A stretch of DNA of 59,495 nucleotides from a virus: positions 1-59,495 of the IMG/VR virus record IMGVR_UViG_3300042898_004908. One strand, given 5' to 3'. Shown piece by piece: positions 25,065 through 35,300 of this stretch. The position numbers were made by a program, and so were the translations under genes. Each line of letters opens with the position of its first letter. Within the stretch, counting starts at the first letter, position 1. The notes below the pieces were generated by a model. The model was given only the letters and a program-made list of their open reading frames with translations, had not been told where the DNA came from and searched no databases.

Positions 25065-27737
25065 ATGGCCAATGTAAAAATTTCACAACTACCAAGCCTG
25101 TCTACCATGACAGACTCCGCAATTATTCCAGTGGTGGCATCAGATGCTACTCAACAAATTTCTGGCGCAAATTTAAAAACTTACTTTTCAAGCGTTGCAG
25201 GCAACATCACTGGTGGCAATTTGCTGACAGCTGGATTGATCTCAGCAACTGGTGCCATTACAGGTGCGACAATAACTGGCACAAGTTTGACAGTGTCAAA
25301 TGGCAATATAACAGCTGGTAATTTGTTGATCAGTGGTGCTATTATTGATTCAGCTCAATTGGATATCCAAACATCTGCTAACAATGCCAATATTGTGCTG
25401 ACTCCAAACGGCACAGGCAATGTCAACACCGGTGCAAATTTGAGTGCCACTGGCAACATCACAGGTGGCAATGTCCTAACCGGTGGCCAAGTTATTGCCA
25501 GTGGAGTGATACAATCTGGTACAGGACTCAGCACTGGCGGATACCTAAGTGTGAATGGTAGTACTGATTTACACGATACTAATGTAACTGGTAATCTTTC
25601 TGCCAGCACAGTAACTACCTCAGAACTCACTGTTAATATTATCAAGAGTGACGACAGCTCGTTTGTGTCCATTCAAGATGGACTTCTAGTAGATGGCATT
25701 ATAGAAACACATGGTAATGTCACTGCTGATTATTTCATTGGCAACGGCAGTCAACTAACTGGATTACCAGCCACATATGGCAATGCCAATGTTGTGGCCA
25801 ACTTGGCTGCACTTGGATCAAACCCAATCAGTTCAACTGGTAATATTACAACAACCGCTAATGTTTCGGGCAATTATATCTTAGGCAATGGATCACAACT
25901 AACTGGTATAGCCTCAAGTTATGGCAATGCCAATGTGGCCAACTACTTGCCTACATTCTCAGGCAACATTTCGGCAGGCAACATCAGTGCCGCAGGCAAC
26001 ATCGCAGGCAACTATTTTATCGGCAACGGTGCGCAGTTGACTGGAATCTCAACTGCTAGTACAGGCAATGTCACATTCAATGATGTCAATATCATTGGTA
26101 CAGGTAACTTAAATCTACAACCAAATGGTAGCAGTAGTGAATATTTAAATGTTTACTTGACCGGGGCCGCGGATATACATGTTGCATACGGTGGTGGCAG
26201 TGGAAATGTAATTTTGGGCACAGATGAAGAAGCCAATGTTGCTGTTTTACAAGGAGGCAATGTGGCCATACAGGCTGGTAATGTCAGTGGCACACAGACT
26301 TGGACATTTGACACTGCTGGTAACCTAACCTTGCCTGGCAATATTATCGCAATAAACTATGCCGACGGTAATCGAGTAACCGGCGGCGTCACATTCAATG
26401 GCGAAGCAGTGATTGGCACAGGCACCAGCAACACACAGAGTGGACTGTATCTTGCGCCGGATCCTGTGTCTTTAACAAATGACTTATACCTGCGAGTGCG
26501 TGGAAATATCCTGGACGAACCCACTCACATACATTTTGATACTGGAAACAATCAATACTACAATCAGTTCATTGGCGATGACAACAAGTATATACAATTG
26601 GCCAACACCGGCAACATTGTGATCAATACTAACGACTATGCGGGCAACACAGCACAGTGGAACTTTGGCACAGATGGTGATCTAACATTCCCCACAGGCA
26701 ATTTGGTTATCACGCCCGTTGATGCTGCCTTTGGCAACTCAGCTGTTATAGCATCCGAGGATCATAACTTGATCACATTCTCAACTGGAGCCAACGGTGG
26801 GGTATCATCACTCTGGGTGGAAGATATCGGCAACGTAGGCACTAGTAATATAGCGGCAGTATATGCTAACCCTACTCCAGGATCAAAGATTGTTAGAATA
26901 GCAGTAGGACAAAATGGCGGCGGTGGCGGTGGTCCTAATCTATGGGACTTTAATACCACTGGTAATTTAACATTACCCGGTGGCAGTCAAATTAGACCCC
27001 TGGGTGCCAACCTAGATATCGTTGCTGGTGGTGGTTATGTAAACTTGATAACCGCTGATGAAAGTTCTTATATGGGCGTTAGTGGCAATGGTGGTTTTAT
27101 TACCTCCCCTGGTGGCACTTGGCAATTTGACGCTACGGGCAACTTGAGTGCTCCTGGCAACATCAGTGCTGTGGGCAATGTCACTGCTGGTAACATATCA
27201 GCTGGATCAGGCACTATAACTGGCGGAAATGTCAATGGTGCAAATTTCAATGGCAATGTAGCATTTGGCACTGGTACAGTAGGAGGGTCTGGCAACATCA
27301 CAGGTGGCAATATTTTAACTGCAGGCATTGTCAGTGCCACTGGCAATGTGACTAGTGGAAATCTCAGTGTCACTGGCAACGTCACCGGCAACACAGCCGG
27401 TTTTACCATAGGCTACCTAAACATTCCGCAGGTGAGTTTGGCGTCCAACGTCACAACCGCACTGGCAGACAGTGGCAAGCACTATTACTCAGTCAGTGCT
27501 TCAAACTTGGCCTTGACCATTGCCAACAACACTTCAGTGTCCTGGCCTATTGGAACTGCTATTTCAATTGTGAATGCTAACACAGGAAATATTCTGATAA
27601 ATCAAGGCACAGGCGTAAGTCTCTATCTAGCAGGCAATGCAACCGCGGGCAACAGAGTGTTGAGCACATTTGGCATGGCCACTATCATGAACACCGCGGC
27701 CAATGTCTGGTTCATCAACGGTACAGGAGTCAGTTAA
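25065..27737 (+). CDS. Fibre/adhesin protein 1 with G-N-I-T-G-G-N repeats
   Basis: 890 residues. The N-terminus (K-I-S-Q-L-P-S-L-S-T-M...V-A-S-D-A-T-Q-Q-I-S) is a domain I associate with phage tail-fibre attachment. Residues 45-330 and 690-790 are tandem A-T-G-N-I-T-G-G-N-type repeats of a beta-rich shaft, with F-I-G-N-G-S-Q-L-T-G turns. The region 350-690 carries N-L-T-L-P-G-N modules separated by D-N-x-Y motifs. The C-terminus (H-Y-Y-S-V-S-A-S-N-L-A-L-T-I) forms a likely globular tip. It should be a trimeric receptor-binding or virion surface fibre. It overlaps the next start by one base. Confidence 0.8.
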   Translation: MANVKISQLPSLSTMTDSAIIPVVASDATQQISGANLKTYFSSVAGNITGGNLLTAGLISATGAITGATITGTSLTVSNGNITAGNLLISGAIIDSAQLDIQTSANNANIVLTPNGTGNVNTGANLSATGNITGGNVLTGGQVIASGVIQSGTGLSTGGYLSVNGSTDLHDTNVTGNLSASTVTTSELTVNIIKSDDSSFVSIQDGLLVDGIIETHGNVTADYFIGNGSQLTGLPATYGNANVVANLAALGSNPISSTGNITTTANVSGNYILGNGSQLTGIASSYGNANVANYLPTFSGNISAGNISAAGNIAGNYFIGNGAQLTGISTASTGNVTFNDVNIIGTGNLNLQPNGSSSEYLNVYLTGAADIHVAYGGGSGNVILGTDEEANVAVLQGGNVAIQAGNVSGTQTWTFDTAGNLTLPGNIIAINYADGNRVTGGVTFNGEAVIGTGTSNTQSGLYLAPDPVSLTNDLYLRVRGNILDEPTHIHFDTGNNQYYNQFIGDDNKYIQLANTGNIVINTNDYAGNTAQWNFGTDGDLTFPTGNLVITPVDAAFGNSAVIASEDHNLITFSTGANGGVSSLWVEDIGNVGTSNIAAVYANPTPGSKIVRIAVGQNGGGGGGPNLWDFNTTGNLTLPGGSQIRPLGANLDIVAGGGYVNLITADESSYMGVSGNGGFITSPGGTWQFDATGNLSAPGNISAVGNVTAGNISAGSGTITGGNVNGANFNGNVAFGTGTVGGSGNITGGNILTAGIVSATGNVTSGNLSVTGNVTGNTAGFTIGYLNIPQVSLASNVTTALADSGKHYYSVSASNLALTIANNTSVSWPIGTAISIVNANTGNILINQGTGVSLYLAGNATAGNRVLSTFGMATIMNTAANVWFINGTGVS

Positions 27738-28486
27738 TGAGCGGTATTATGATGGCACTGGCCAACAACAATGTGCCCAGTGCCAGTGTTGTGAGTTATA
27801 CTGCCCTAGCCGGTAGCCTTCAGTTTAACGGAAGCAGTCAGTACCTTAGTATGTCGCCCGGCACCGCATTAGGTACCGGTGCTTACACCATAGAAGGTTG
27901 GTTCTACAACAATAGTACCTATAATACTCAAAAGGCATTTGTTGCCACAGATCAATCAGGAGCACTAAGTCTATTCAACACTGATGCACAGTCATTTACA
28001 CTAGACAAATACGGTGGTCTTGGTGCAAGAACTTATACTTTTCCCTATAACACCTTACAAGTAAATAAGTGGCAGTATATCATACTTAATCGTAATGCTA
28101 GTACACAGGTAGAAACTATGTGGGTCGGCACTTTTGTCAATACTAGTGCTTATGTGACTTGTAATCGTGCTACCGGGGCCGCAGGCGGAACCAGTGTCAG
28201 TGGTGGAACACAAGTAAACAATCTTGATTACACAGGTGTTTGTAACTGGATAGGCAGATTCTACGGTGGCTATTGGCCTGGCTTTATTACCAACCTTAGA
28301 ATCACTGTTGGAACGGCTGTGTATAACAGCACCAGTAGCACAGTTACCGCACCTTCAGCACCCTTGCCTAGTCTGGCCAACACCAAGTATCTGATGCTAG
28401 GTGCGGCAGTGATCACCGACACCTCAGGTACACAGACTGTCACAAACAACGGCACAGTGACACAAACGGCTACCAAGCCGTTCTAA
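27737..28486 (+). CDS. LamG-like (concanavalin-fold) surface protein
   Basis: 249 residues. L-Q-F-N-G-S-S-Q-Y-L-S near 32, A-Y-T-I-E-G-W-F-Y near 53 and W-Q-Y-I-I-L-N-R near 113 follow the LamG/concanavalin A lectin pattern, with I-G-R-F-Y-G-G-Y-W-P-G-F-I-T-N-L-R-I near 180 as its last strands. Such domains bind sugars. Directly coupled to the fibre gene, it could be a fibre tip or accessory adhesin. Residues 1-25 look like an attachment peptide. Confidence 0.75.
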   Translation: MSGIMMALANNNVPSASVVSYTALAGSLQFNGSSQYLSMSPGTALGTGAYTIEGWFYNNSTYNTQKAFVATDQSGALSLFNTDAQSFTLDKYGGLGARTYTFPYNTLQVNKWQYIILNRNASTQVETMWVGTFVNTSAYVTCNRATGAAGGTSVSGGTQVNNLDYTGVCNWIGRFYGGYWPGFITNLRITVGTAVYNSTSSTVTAPSAPLPSLANTKYLMLGAAVITDTSGTQTVTNNGTVTQTATKPF

Positions 28487-28489
28487 GAT

Positions 28490-29656
28490 TCAGACTTTGA
28501 ACCAAGAAAGATACTGAGCAATCTTTTTGTTCACACTGGCCCAGTCATCCATTTCAGGTTGTCTGAACAGTCTCACAGTAGAATACCAAGGGCTGTCATC
28601 TCGATTGGTCAGCCAACGCCAATCAGTTGCAAACCAATTTAGCATGACCCAGGTGGGTCTGCCCAGTGCACCACTCAAGTGAGTGATTGCAGTGTCCACA
28701 CTGATCACCAGGTCCATGGCCATGATCAGAGCAGCCGTGTCTTGAAAGTTGTTTATGGTTCCTGGATAGCGAGTAACACCAGCATCGGCCAAGGCAGCAT
28801 CTTCTTCGGCAGTGGCGTCAATTTGCAAATTGACCCATTCGTACTGTGGATGCTGTTTGATCAGCTCAAGCATGGATTCAAAAGGCACACCTTTGTGTTG
28901 ATTCAACCAGGCGTCTCTGCGACCACTCCAACTGAATCCAATTCTCATGCGTTTTTTAGGACCCAACAACTGTAACCATTGTTGTTGCAGACCCATGTTG
29001 ACTTCCAGATAATTCATGGATCTAGTCAAATTTTTCAAAGTCACACCCAGCACTCTGGGAATGCTCATGATTGGAATCCAGTAATCAAAATCGCCCACAT
29101 CGTCTGTGTATGATGCAACTTGTTGAATAACTCGATTGCCGTTCAGCAATGGAATCAGCCCATCAGTCACTTGCAATTTTACTTTGGCACCACGATCAAC
29201 CAAAGCATTCAAAAATCTCACAAATTGAATGTTGTCTCCGTGCCCTTGTTCACCGCGAACCAGAATAGTTTTGCCATTCAAGTCTTGCCCGGTCCACTGT
29301 GGCTGACTGTACTGTGGCAGTGTACCAGCAAGATGCTCGTACTGCCAACGAATTTCGTAAGCAGGCCATCCTCGCTCGTAGTCGCCCATGCCCAACAGCG
29401 CCACAGCACGATTGAATTGTGCAGTAGCATGTTGAGGTGCAAGTATCATTGAATGTTCCAAAAATGGAATGGCTCTGGCTGGTTGTCCGCACTCTCTGAG
29501 GACATTGCCGTAGTTGTTCCAGGCAGCGGCTGAATCTGGGTCAGCCACAAACGCCTGTGCGTAACATTCTAACGCCTTCAAAGGCTGGCGTTGACTGCGA
29601 TATTGATTGCCTTGGTCTATTAATTGATCTGTGTTCACGGCAATATTTAATAACAC
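28490..29656 (-). CDS. TPR plus glycosyltransferase-like protein
   Basis: 388 residues from a GTG at 29656; a second GTG lies at 29638. Residues 10-105 contain TPR units (A-A-A-W-N-N-Y-G-N-V-L-R-E-C-G and A-T-A-Q-F-N-R-A-V-A-L-L-G-M-G). Residues 140-385 look like a GT-B glycosyltransferase of the GT9/heptosyltransferase-like type, with V-R-G-E-Q-G-H-G-D-N near 142 and S-V-D-T-A-I-T-H-L-S-G-A-L-G-R-P near 329. Bacterial proteins of this layout glycosylate surface proteins. It lies antisense between fibre genes, so modification of phage fibres or host surface is possible (inference). Confidence 0.8.
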   Translation of the reverse strand: MLLNIAVNTDQLIDQGNQYRSQRQPLKALECYAQAFVADPDSAAAWNNYGNVLRECGQPARAIPFLEHSMILAPQHATAQFNRAVALLGMGDYERGWPAYEIRWQYEHLAGTLPQYSQPQWTGQDLNGKTILVRGEQGHGDNIQFVRFLNALVDRGAKVKLQVTDGLIPLLNGNRVIQQVASYTDDVGDFDYWIPIMSIPRVLGVTLKNLTRSMNYLEVNMGLQQQWLQLLGPKKRMRIGFSWSGRRDAWLNQHKGVPFESMLELIKQHPQYEWVNLQIDATAEEDAALADAGVTRYPGTINNFQDTAALIMAMDLVISVDTAITHLSGALGRPTWVMLNWFATDWRWLTNRDDSPWYSTVRLFRQPEMDDWASVNKKIAQYLSWFKV

Positions 29657-29686
29657 ATGTCTGGCCTGGCGTTATTTCTTGTTTTC

Positions 29687-29694
29687 GCTAAATA
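29687..29694 (+). promoter_or_regulatory. Late-promoter octamer with hairpin leader
   Basis: GCTAAATA lies 85 bases before the ATG at 29780. The leader contains a CCCG-CAT-CGGG hairpin flanked by AGAA/TTCT near 29746-29765 and a TAAGGAG ribosome site. Confidence 0.4.
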
Positions 29695-29779
29695 CTGGTC
29701 AACGCAAATCGGCGTTTTATGCAGGACACCACTGCGTAGCGGCTAGAACCCGCATCGGGCTTCTATAAGGAGAAATCAA

Positions 29780-30604
29780 ATGGGAAGAGCTCTAAAAATT
29801 CAAAAAACTGGTTCCAACGGCATCACAATTAATGCCAACGGAACAGTTAACACACCAGCGGCATCAGTAGCAGTTGATCAAGGTTTTCCAAACTTTGGAT
29901 CACTAACTGATCCAGTTTACAACTCACCAGTTCAAACACTGACTTCAAGTCAATTCTTGGGTGTGGTTGGTGGTGCACCTGTACTCAGTTCACCAACCAC
30001 AACATATCCAGAAATTTCACCCCAAGTGAATATTGCATTGCCAGATGGCACCGGCCAAGGAGTAGCAACTGGTCGTATCATCCGTCAAAAGGGTGCGCAC
30101 AAATTCCTGGTATCCAGCAATACCACAGTCAACGACGAAGACATGGTAGTCGGTGCAAGTTACATGATTATATCTCTAGGCGGAACCAATTGGCAACAAA
30201 TGGGTGCTCCTGCTGGTGCCGTTGCTGGTACAATTTTTACCTGTACAGCCACAGTAGCAACTGCATCAACCGGTACTGGCGTATTGGTTGGCCAGTGCGT
30301 GTTGGCCAACACTGCCACACCAACAGCTGGCTTCATGAGCATCAGCTATTCAGTAGGCGACAGCGTGGCAGTATATGCCAGCTACATTACCAACAAGTGG
30401 GTGCGTGATTGGACTGGTATGACTTATCAGAACTACAGCAACAGCAACCTTGGACCAAACATTCAAAGCAATGAAAACTTCTATGTTACCAACTTCTTCA
30501 CAGACGAAGGCACAGTCACATGGTCTGGTGCAGAAATCATTGGCGGAGCAGATGCTCAAAATGGTTCCTTGCAATTGGCTCAAATTACCAACATTACTTC
30601 GTAA
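29780..30604 (+). CDS. Virion structural protein, unknown type
   Basis: 274 residues. The opening M-G-R-A-L-K-I-Q-K-T-G-S-N-G-I is basic. The body is rich in T, S, V and G with beta-strand patterning; G-A-H-K-F-L-V near 109 and W-V-R-D-W-T-G-M near 211 stand out. The sequence has no enzyme motif and looks like a decoration or fibre-associated protein. A strong TAAGGAG site and a terminator right after the stop suggest high expression as a single-gene unit. I do not recognise a named family. Confidence 0.7.
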   Translation: MGRALKIQKTGSNGITINANGTVNTPAASVAVDQGFPNFGSLTDPVYNSPVQTLTSSQFLGVVGGAPVLSSPTTTYPEISPQVNIALPDGTGQGVATGRIIRQKGAHKFLVSSNTTVNDEDMVVGASYMIISLGGTNWQQMGAPAGAVAGTIFTCTATVATASTGTGVLVGQCVLANTATPTAGFMSISYSVGDSVAVYASYITNKWVRDWTGMTYQNYSNSNLGPNIQSNENFYVTNFFTDEGTVTWSGAEIIGGADAQNGSLQLAQITNITS

Positions 30605-30619
30605 TAGTTTTGGATCCAG

Positions 30620-30653
30620 AATCCCCCTTGCTAACTACTAGGGGGATTTTTTT
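30620..30653 (+). terminator. Terminator abutting the next start codon
   Basis: AATCCCCCT (30620-30628) pairs with AGGGGGATT (30640-30648), followed by a run of T that ends directly at the ATG at 30654. Confidence 0.85.
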
Positions 30654-31241
30654 ATGAGTTTGGTTTTTGTATTAGGTAACGGTCTAAGTAGACAATCAGT
30701 TGATCCAGCACAATTGCAGGAGCTGGCGCCTGTGTACGGGTGCAATGCATTATATCGAGATTTTACACCCACTGTTTTGATAGCAACTGATCGACCCATT
30801 GCTGAACACATTCAAAACAGTGGTTATTCTGCAAGCAATCGTTTTTATACTAGAAACCCTATATCAGGTCTGGGCGCTCGAAAAATACCCAAAGAGTACT
30901 GGACTTTTAGTTCAGGTCCGGCAGCCGTGGGAATTGCAGCGGATGAAGGCCACGAAGCAATCTATATCATTGGATTTGATATGGGGCCAACAGAAAACAA
31001 TAGATTCAACAACATCTACTCAGACACAGAATTCTACAAATCCAGTGCAGCCAATCCCACTTACTCTGGCAATTGGGTGCGACAACTACAACACATAACA
31101 AAAAAATATCCAAACAAAAGATTTGTCAGAGTAATGGGTGCAACCACAGCTGATATTGCTGGTCTCAAAAGCATAAAAAATCTAACACACCTGCCCATTG
31201 CAGAGTTCTTGTTACGGCTAAATAGTAAAAAGGATCTCTGA
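30654..31241 (+). CDS. Putative glycosyltransferase (MptE/DUF115- or sialyltransferase-like)
   Basis: 195 residues. The N-terminal F-V-L-G-N-G-L-S-R (5-13), then Y-G-C-N-A-L-Y-R-D and I-A-T-D-R, match the G-N-G-P-S and N-x-x-x-x-D pattern of MptE-like/DUF115 proteins and GT42-like sialyltransferases. I-Y-I-I-G-F-D-M near 103 is a later strand. It may transfer a sugar to phage or host surface molecules. Its ATG immediately follows the T-tract of a terminator and no ribosome site is evident except the hairpin itself, so expression would depend on readthrough. Confidence 0.65.
   Translation: MSLVFVLGNGLSRQSVDPAQLQELAPVYGCNALYRDFTPTVLIATDRPIAEHIQNSGYSASNRFYTRNPISGLGARKIPKEYWTFSSGPAAVGIAADEGHEAIYIIGFDMGPTENNRFNNIYSDTEFYKSSAANPTYSGNWVRQLQHITKKYPNKRFVRVMGATTADIAGLKSIKNLTHLPIAEFLLRLNSKKDL
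31217..31224 (+). promoter_or_regulatory. Late-promoter octamer inside a gene end
   Basis: GCTAAATA lies in the last codons of the gene at 30654, about 95 bases before the fibre gene at 31319. A 30-codon ATG reading frame (31242-31334) begins in the leader, but there is no other support for it. Confidence 0.35.
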
Positions 31242-31318
31242 ATGTATATTTTTGTCACAAAACCCATTGCTGATACAACCACTAACACATCCAAAGATCT
31301 CAGAGTTGCTGGAGTGGT

Positions 31319-32335
31319 ATGTCGCAAAATATAATAAATGTAGGTGCAGTGGCCAACGATGGCACCGGCGCATCATTGCGTATTGCGTTTGATGAGGTCA
31401 ACGACAACTTCTCGCAAATTTGGGCATCCGGCCCAGTCAACTCCAATGTTGTAATTGCCAACAACATAATTGCCACAAACGGAACAAATCAAGATCTAAT
31501 ACTGTCCCCAAACGGCATTGGAAACATACAAACCAATAGTCATATAGTTCCTTCGATCAATTCAGTGTATGATCTAGGTTCCTACAACAGTCAGTACGAC
31601 ACTGTCTGGACCAGAAATGCAGAAATTGGCTATGCCAACATTGCAAACTTCACTTCGTTGACAATTGCCATCGACAACCTGCATATCACAGGCGGTGCCA
31701 ATGCATATGTATTACAGACAGATGGCACTGGTAACTTGAGTTGGACACCGCAAACTGGCGGCAACGGTGGTATACCAGGCGGCTCTAACACACAAGTTCA
31801 ATTCAACAATGCTAATGTTTTTGGTGGCAATGCATCATTTACCTTTAACACAACCACTAGTACAATGGCTGTGATTGGTACCATCAGGTCAACAGGTAAT
31901 ATCAGCGCAACAGGCAACACCACCAGTGGAAATTTTATAACATCAGGTGCAAGCGGCAATATCACCGGTGCAAATGTAATCTTTGCCAATACTTTTGTAG
32001 GTAATGGCGCAAGTTTAACAAATGTACTGGCCAGTCGAGGTGCAGACTCTGATAATTGGGACACAAACACCCAAATGGGCGTTTATGTAGTAAATAGAAC
32101 GAGTTGGGCTGGAACAACAGGTACGCCGTTGGACAGTCAAGTTTATGTGGGTCTATTAGAAGTTAAAACTAGTACATCTTCAGTTAGTACGACAGTGCAG
32201 AATTTTTACCCAGGCACAATCAATGATGTCAACAATGTAAAAATTCAGTTTAATCGTAGTCTCTGGAATGGAGCCTGGACTTCGTGGATAAAAATGACGA
32301 ACAACGGTCAACAGATTGACGGTGGTTCTTTTTAA
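31319..32335 (+). CDS. Fibre/adhesin protein 2
   Basis: 338 residues. The N-terminus has G-A-V-A-N-D-G-T-G-A-S-L-R and F-D-E-V-N-D-N-F-S-Q-I-W, a domain common at the start of phage fibre or baseplate wedge proteins. A short shaft of N-I-S-A-T-G-N repeats lies near 195-235. The C-terminus (S-W-A-G-T-T-G-T-P-L-D, then W-N-G-A-W-T-S-W) resembles a carbohydrate-binding tip. The final residues I-D-G-G-S-F resemble I-D-G-G-T-Y ending fibre 3, perhaps a shared docking tail. Confidence 0.78.
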   Translation: MSQNIINVGAVANDGTGASLRIAFDEVNDNFSQIWASGPVNSNVVIANNIIATNGTNQDLILSPNGIGNIQTNSHIVPSINSVYDLGSYNSQYDTVWTRNAEIGYANIANFTSLTIAIDNLHITGGANAYVLQTDGTGNLSWTPQTGGNGGIPGGSNTQVQFNNANVFGGNASFTFNTTTSTMAVIGTIRSTGNISATGNTTSGNFITSGASGNITGANVIFANTFVGNGASLTNVLASRGADSDNWDTNTQMGVYVVNRTSWAGTTGTPLDSQVYVGLLEVKTSTSSVSTTVQNFYPGTINDVNNVKIQFNRSLWNGAWTSWIKMTNNGQQIDGGSF

Positions 32336-32350
32336 TACTTAGGAAAAAAA

Positions 32351-35300
32351 ATGGCAAATACAGTTTTAATTAAAAAGTCAGGTGTTGCAAATGCGGTGCC
32401 TGGTACAGGTGACCTGGCTTATGGCGAGCTGGCGATTAACTACAATGACGGCAACCTGTTTTACAAAAACAGTGGCGATGTAGTAACTGTAATCGCCAGT
32501 AACAAATTCGTGTCGGTCTCCGGCAACATCACCGGCGGCAACATCAACACTGTTGGCAATGTCAGTGGCAATTACTTTATTGGTAATGGTAGTCAACTGA
32601 CAGGCGTAACTGCCACATCAGCCAATGCTGAAACACTAACAGGCACATTCATAGCTTCAGGTGTGGTTGGATCTAGTTTGACATCGGTTGGTGTGTTGAC
32701 ATCATTGAGTGTGAGCGGTAACACCATCACTGGAAACTTGAGCACTGCTGGCAATGTTGCCGCAGGTGGTGTGCTGACTGATAACATTTATTATGCCAAT
32801 GGCACACCCTGGGACATGCAACAACCATCAGGGTCCAACACTCAAATTCAGTTCAACAACAACGGCAATTTTGGTGCAAATGCCAATTTGACCTTTGACA
32901 CCGCTACCAACATTCTTGGCACAGCTAACATTACTGCCAGTGGAACTGTCAGTGCAACTGGTAATATTACTGCTGGCAATGTACTGTTTGGTTCTGGCAT
33001 TGTCAGCGGCACAGGCAACATTAGTGGCGGTTACTTCTTTGGTAACGGTAGTCAACTGACTGGTATTGATACCACAAGTATACAAAATGGCAACAGCAAT
33101 GTACAAGTCTATGCCAATGGCAATGTGGCCACCAGCGTTGGCGGCACAGCCAATGTGCTCGTGGTCACAGTTGACGGTGCAACAGTCACAGCCAATCTAA
33201 GTGCCACCGGCAACATCTCAGGCAGTTACTTCTTAGGGAATGGTAGCCAACTTACAGATATAATAGCCAATGCAGAAACACTGACAGGCACATTCATAAA
33301 CTCAGGTGTAACTGGTTCTAGCCTAACATCCGTTGGCACATTGATATCATTAAATGTCACTGGCAATACTGCCAGCGGTAATTTACTCACAGGTGGCCTG
33401 GTATCTGCAACTGGTAATATCACTGGTGGCAACTTGTCAGCAGGCAGCGGCCAAATTGTAACAACTGGCAATATCACTGGCGGCAACTTGTCAGCAGGCA
33501 GCGGCCAAATTGTAACAACTGGCAATATCACTGGCGGCAATGTACTGTTTGGAGCAGGCATTGTAAGTGGCACAGGCAATATCTCCGCTGGCTACTTTAT
33601 TGGTAATGGTAGTCAACTGACAGGTGTAACAGCCAGTTCAGCCAATGCTGAAACGCTAACAGGCACATTCATAAACTCAGGTGTAACTGGTTCTAGTTTG
33701 ACATCAGTTGGCACATTGATATCATTGAGTGTGAGTGGTAATACTACAAGTGGTAACTTACTCACTGGTGGATTAATTTCAGCAACTGGCAACATTGACG
33801 GTGGCAACTTGTCAGGTACCAGCATTGCAGGTACATTGACCACAGCCGCACAAACCAATATCACATCAGTAGGTACACTGGGTAGTTTGGCAGTAACTGC
33901 CAATGTCACAGGTGGCAATATATTGACTGCTGGTATTATCAGCACATCTGGCAACATCACTGGTGGCAACTTGTTTGTTACCAGTATTGAAAGTGTAACT
34001 GGCAACATCACTGGTGGTAATATATTGACAAGCGGATTGATATCTGCAACAGGTATAATCACAGGTAGTGCGTTGACAGCAGGTGCTGGCAATGTCACAG
34101 GTGGTAACATTTTAACCAGCAGTATAGTAGGCACAGGGGTCACAGTTACTTCCACTGGCAATATTGCATTGTCTGCTACTGGTAATATATTCTTACCAAA
34201 TCAAACATGGATTACCAACCTTAAAGATCCAGCCCAGGCGCAGGATGCTGCCACCAAGAATTATGTGGACACTGTGGCACAAGGCCTTGACGCCAAAGCT
34301 TCTGTGCATGCTGCCACCTATGTGGCCTTGGCTGACGCATACACTTACAACAACGGCACAGGTGGTATTGGTGCCACACTGACCGCCAATGCAGTTGGTA
34401 ATTTGGTCATTGACGGACAAACAATCGCGCTCAATCAGCGTGTGTTGATCAAGAACGAAACTGGTGTATTTGTCAACAACACCACACCAAGTGGAGCATT
34501 CAACGGTATCTATTTGTGTACCACAGCAGGTGCTGCAGGCACAGCTTGGGTGTTGACTCGTGCTGTTGACTTTGATGTCAACACAGAAATGTACGCTGCA
34601 TTTACATTTGTTGAAACAGGCACCAACAACGATGATACTGGATGGGTCTGTACCAACAGTGCGGCATCCAGCCCAATCACAGTGGGCACAACACAAATTG
34701 TATTCACACAGTTTTCAGGTGCAGGGTCATACACAGCTGGTACTGGACTGAGCTTAACAGGCACAGTATTCAGCATTGCTAATACTGCTGTGACTCCTGG
34801 CAGTTACGGCAATGCCAGTACTATTTCTACATTCACAGTCAACCAACAAGGCCAACTCACTACAGCTGGAACTGCCAATATCACAGCACCAGCTGGTGAT
34901 TTAACTGGAACAACGCTTAATGCCACTGTGATAAACTCTAGTTTGACATCAGTTGGTACTCTGGTGTCACTGAGTGTAACTGGTAACACCACCAGCGGAA
35001 ATGTTAATTCTACTATTTTAAGTGCAAGTGGCAATGTTGTAGGCGGCAATGTACTCACAGGTGGATTGATATCTGCCACAGGCAACATTACTGGCGGCAA
35101 TGTACTGTTTGGATCAGGCGTTGTAAGTGGTACAGGCGACATCACTGGTGGCAACATCACTGGTGGCAACATCTTGACCACTGGTACTGGTAACATAGCT
35201 ACTCTAATAGTAACAACTTTTGCCAATGTTGTGGCCACAACTACTTCTACATCAAATGTCTCAGGTGCATTGAGAGTAGCAGGTGGTGTTGGAGTCACAG

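Noticed and set aside
31242-31334. Thirty-codon ATG frame between the glycosyltransferase-like and fibre 2 genes
   Set aside because: No ribosome site, overlaps the fibre start and has no recognisable content; mentioned only as leader content.
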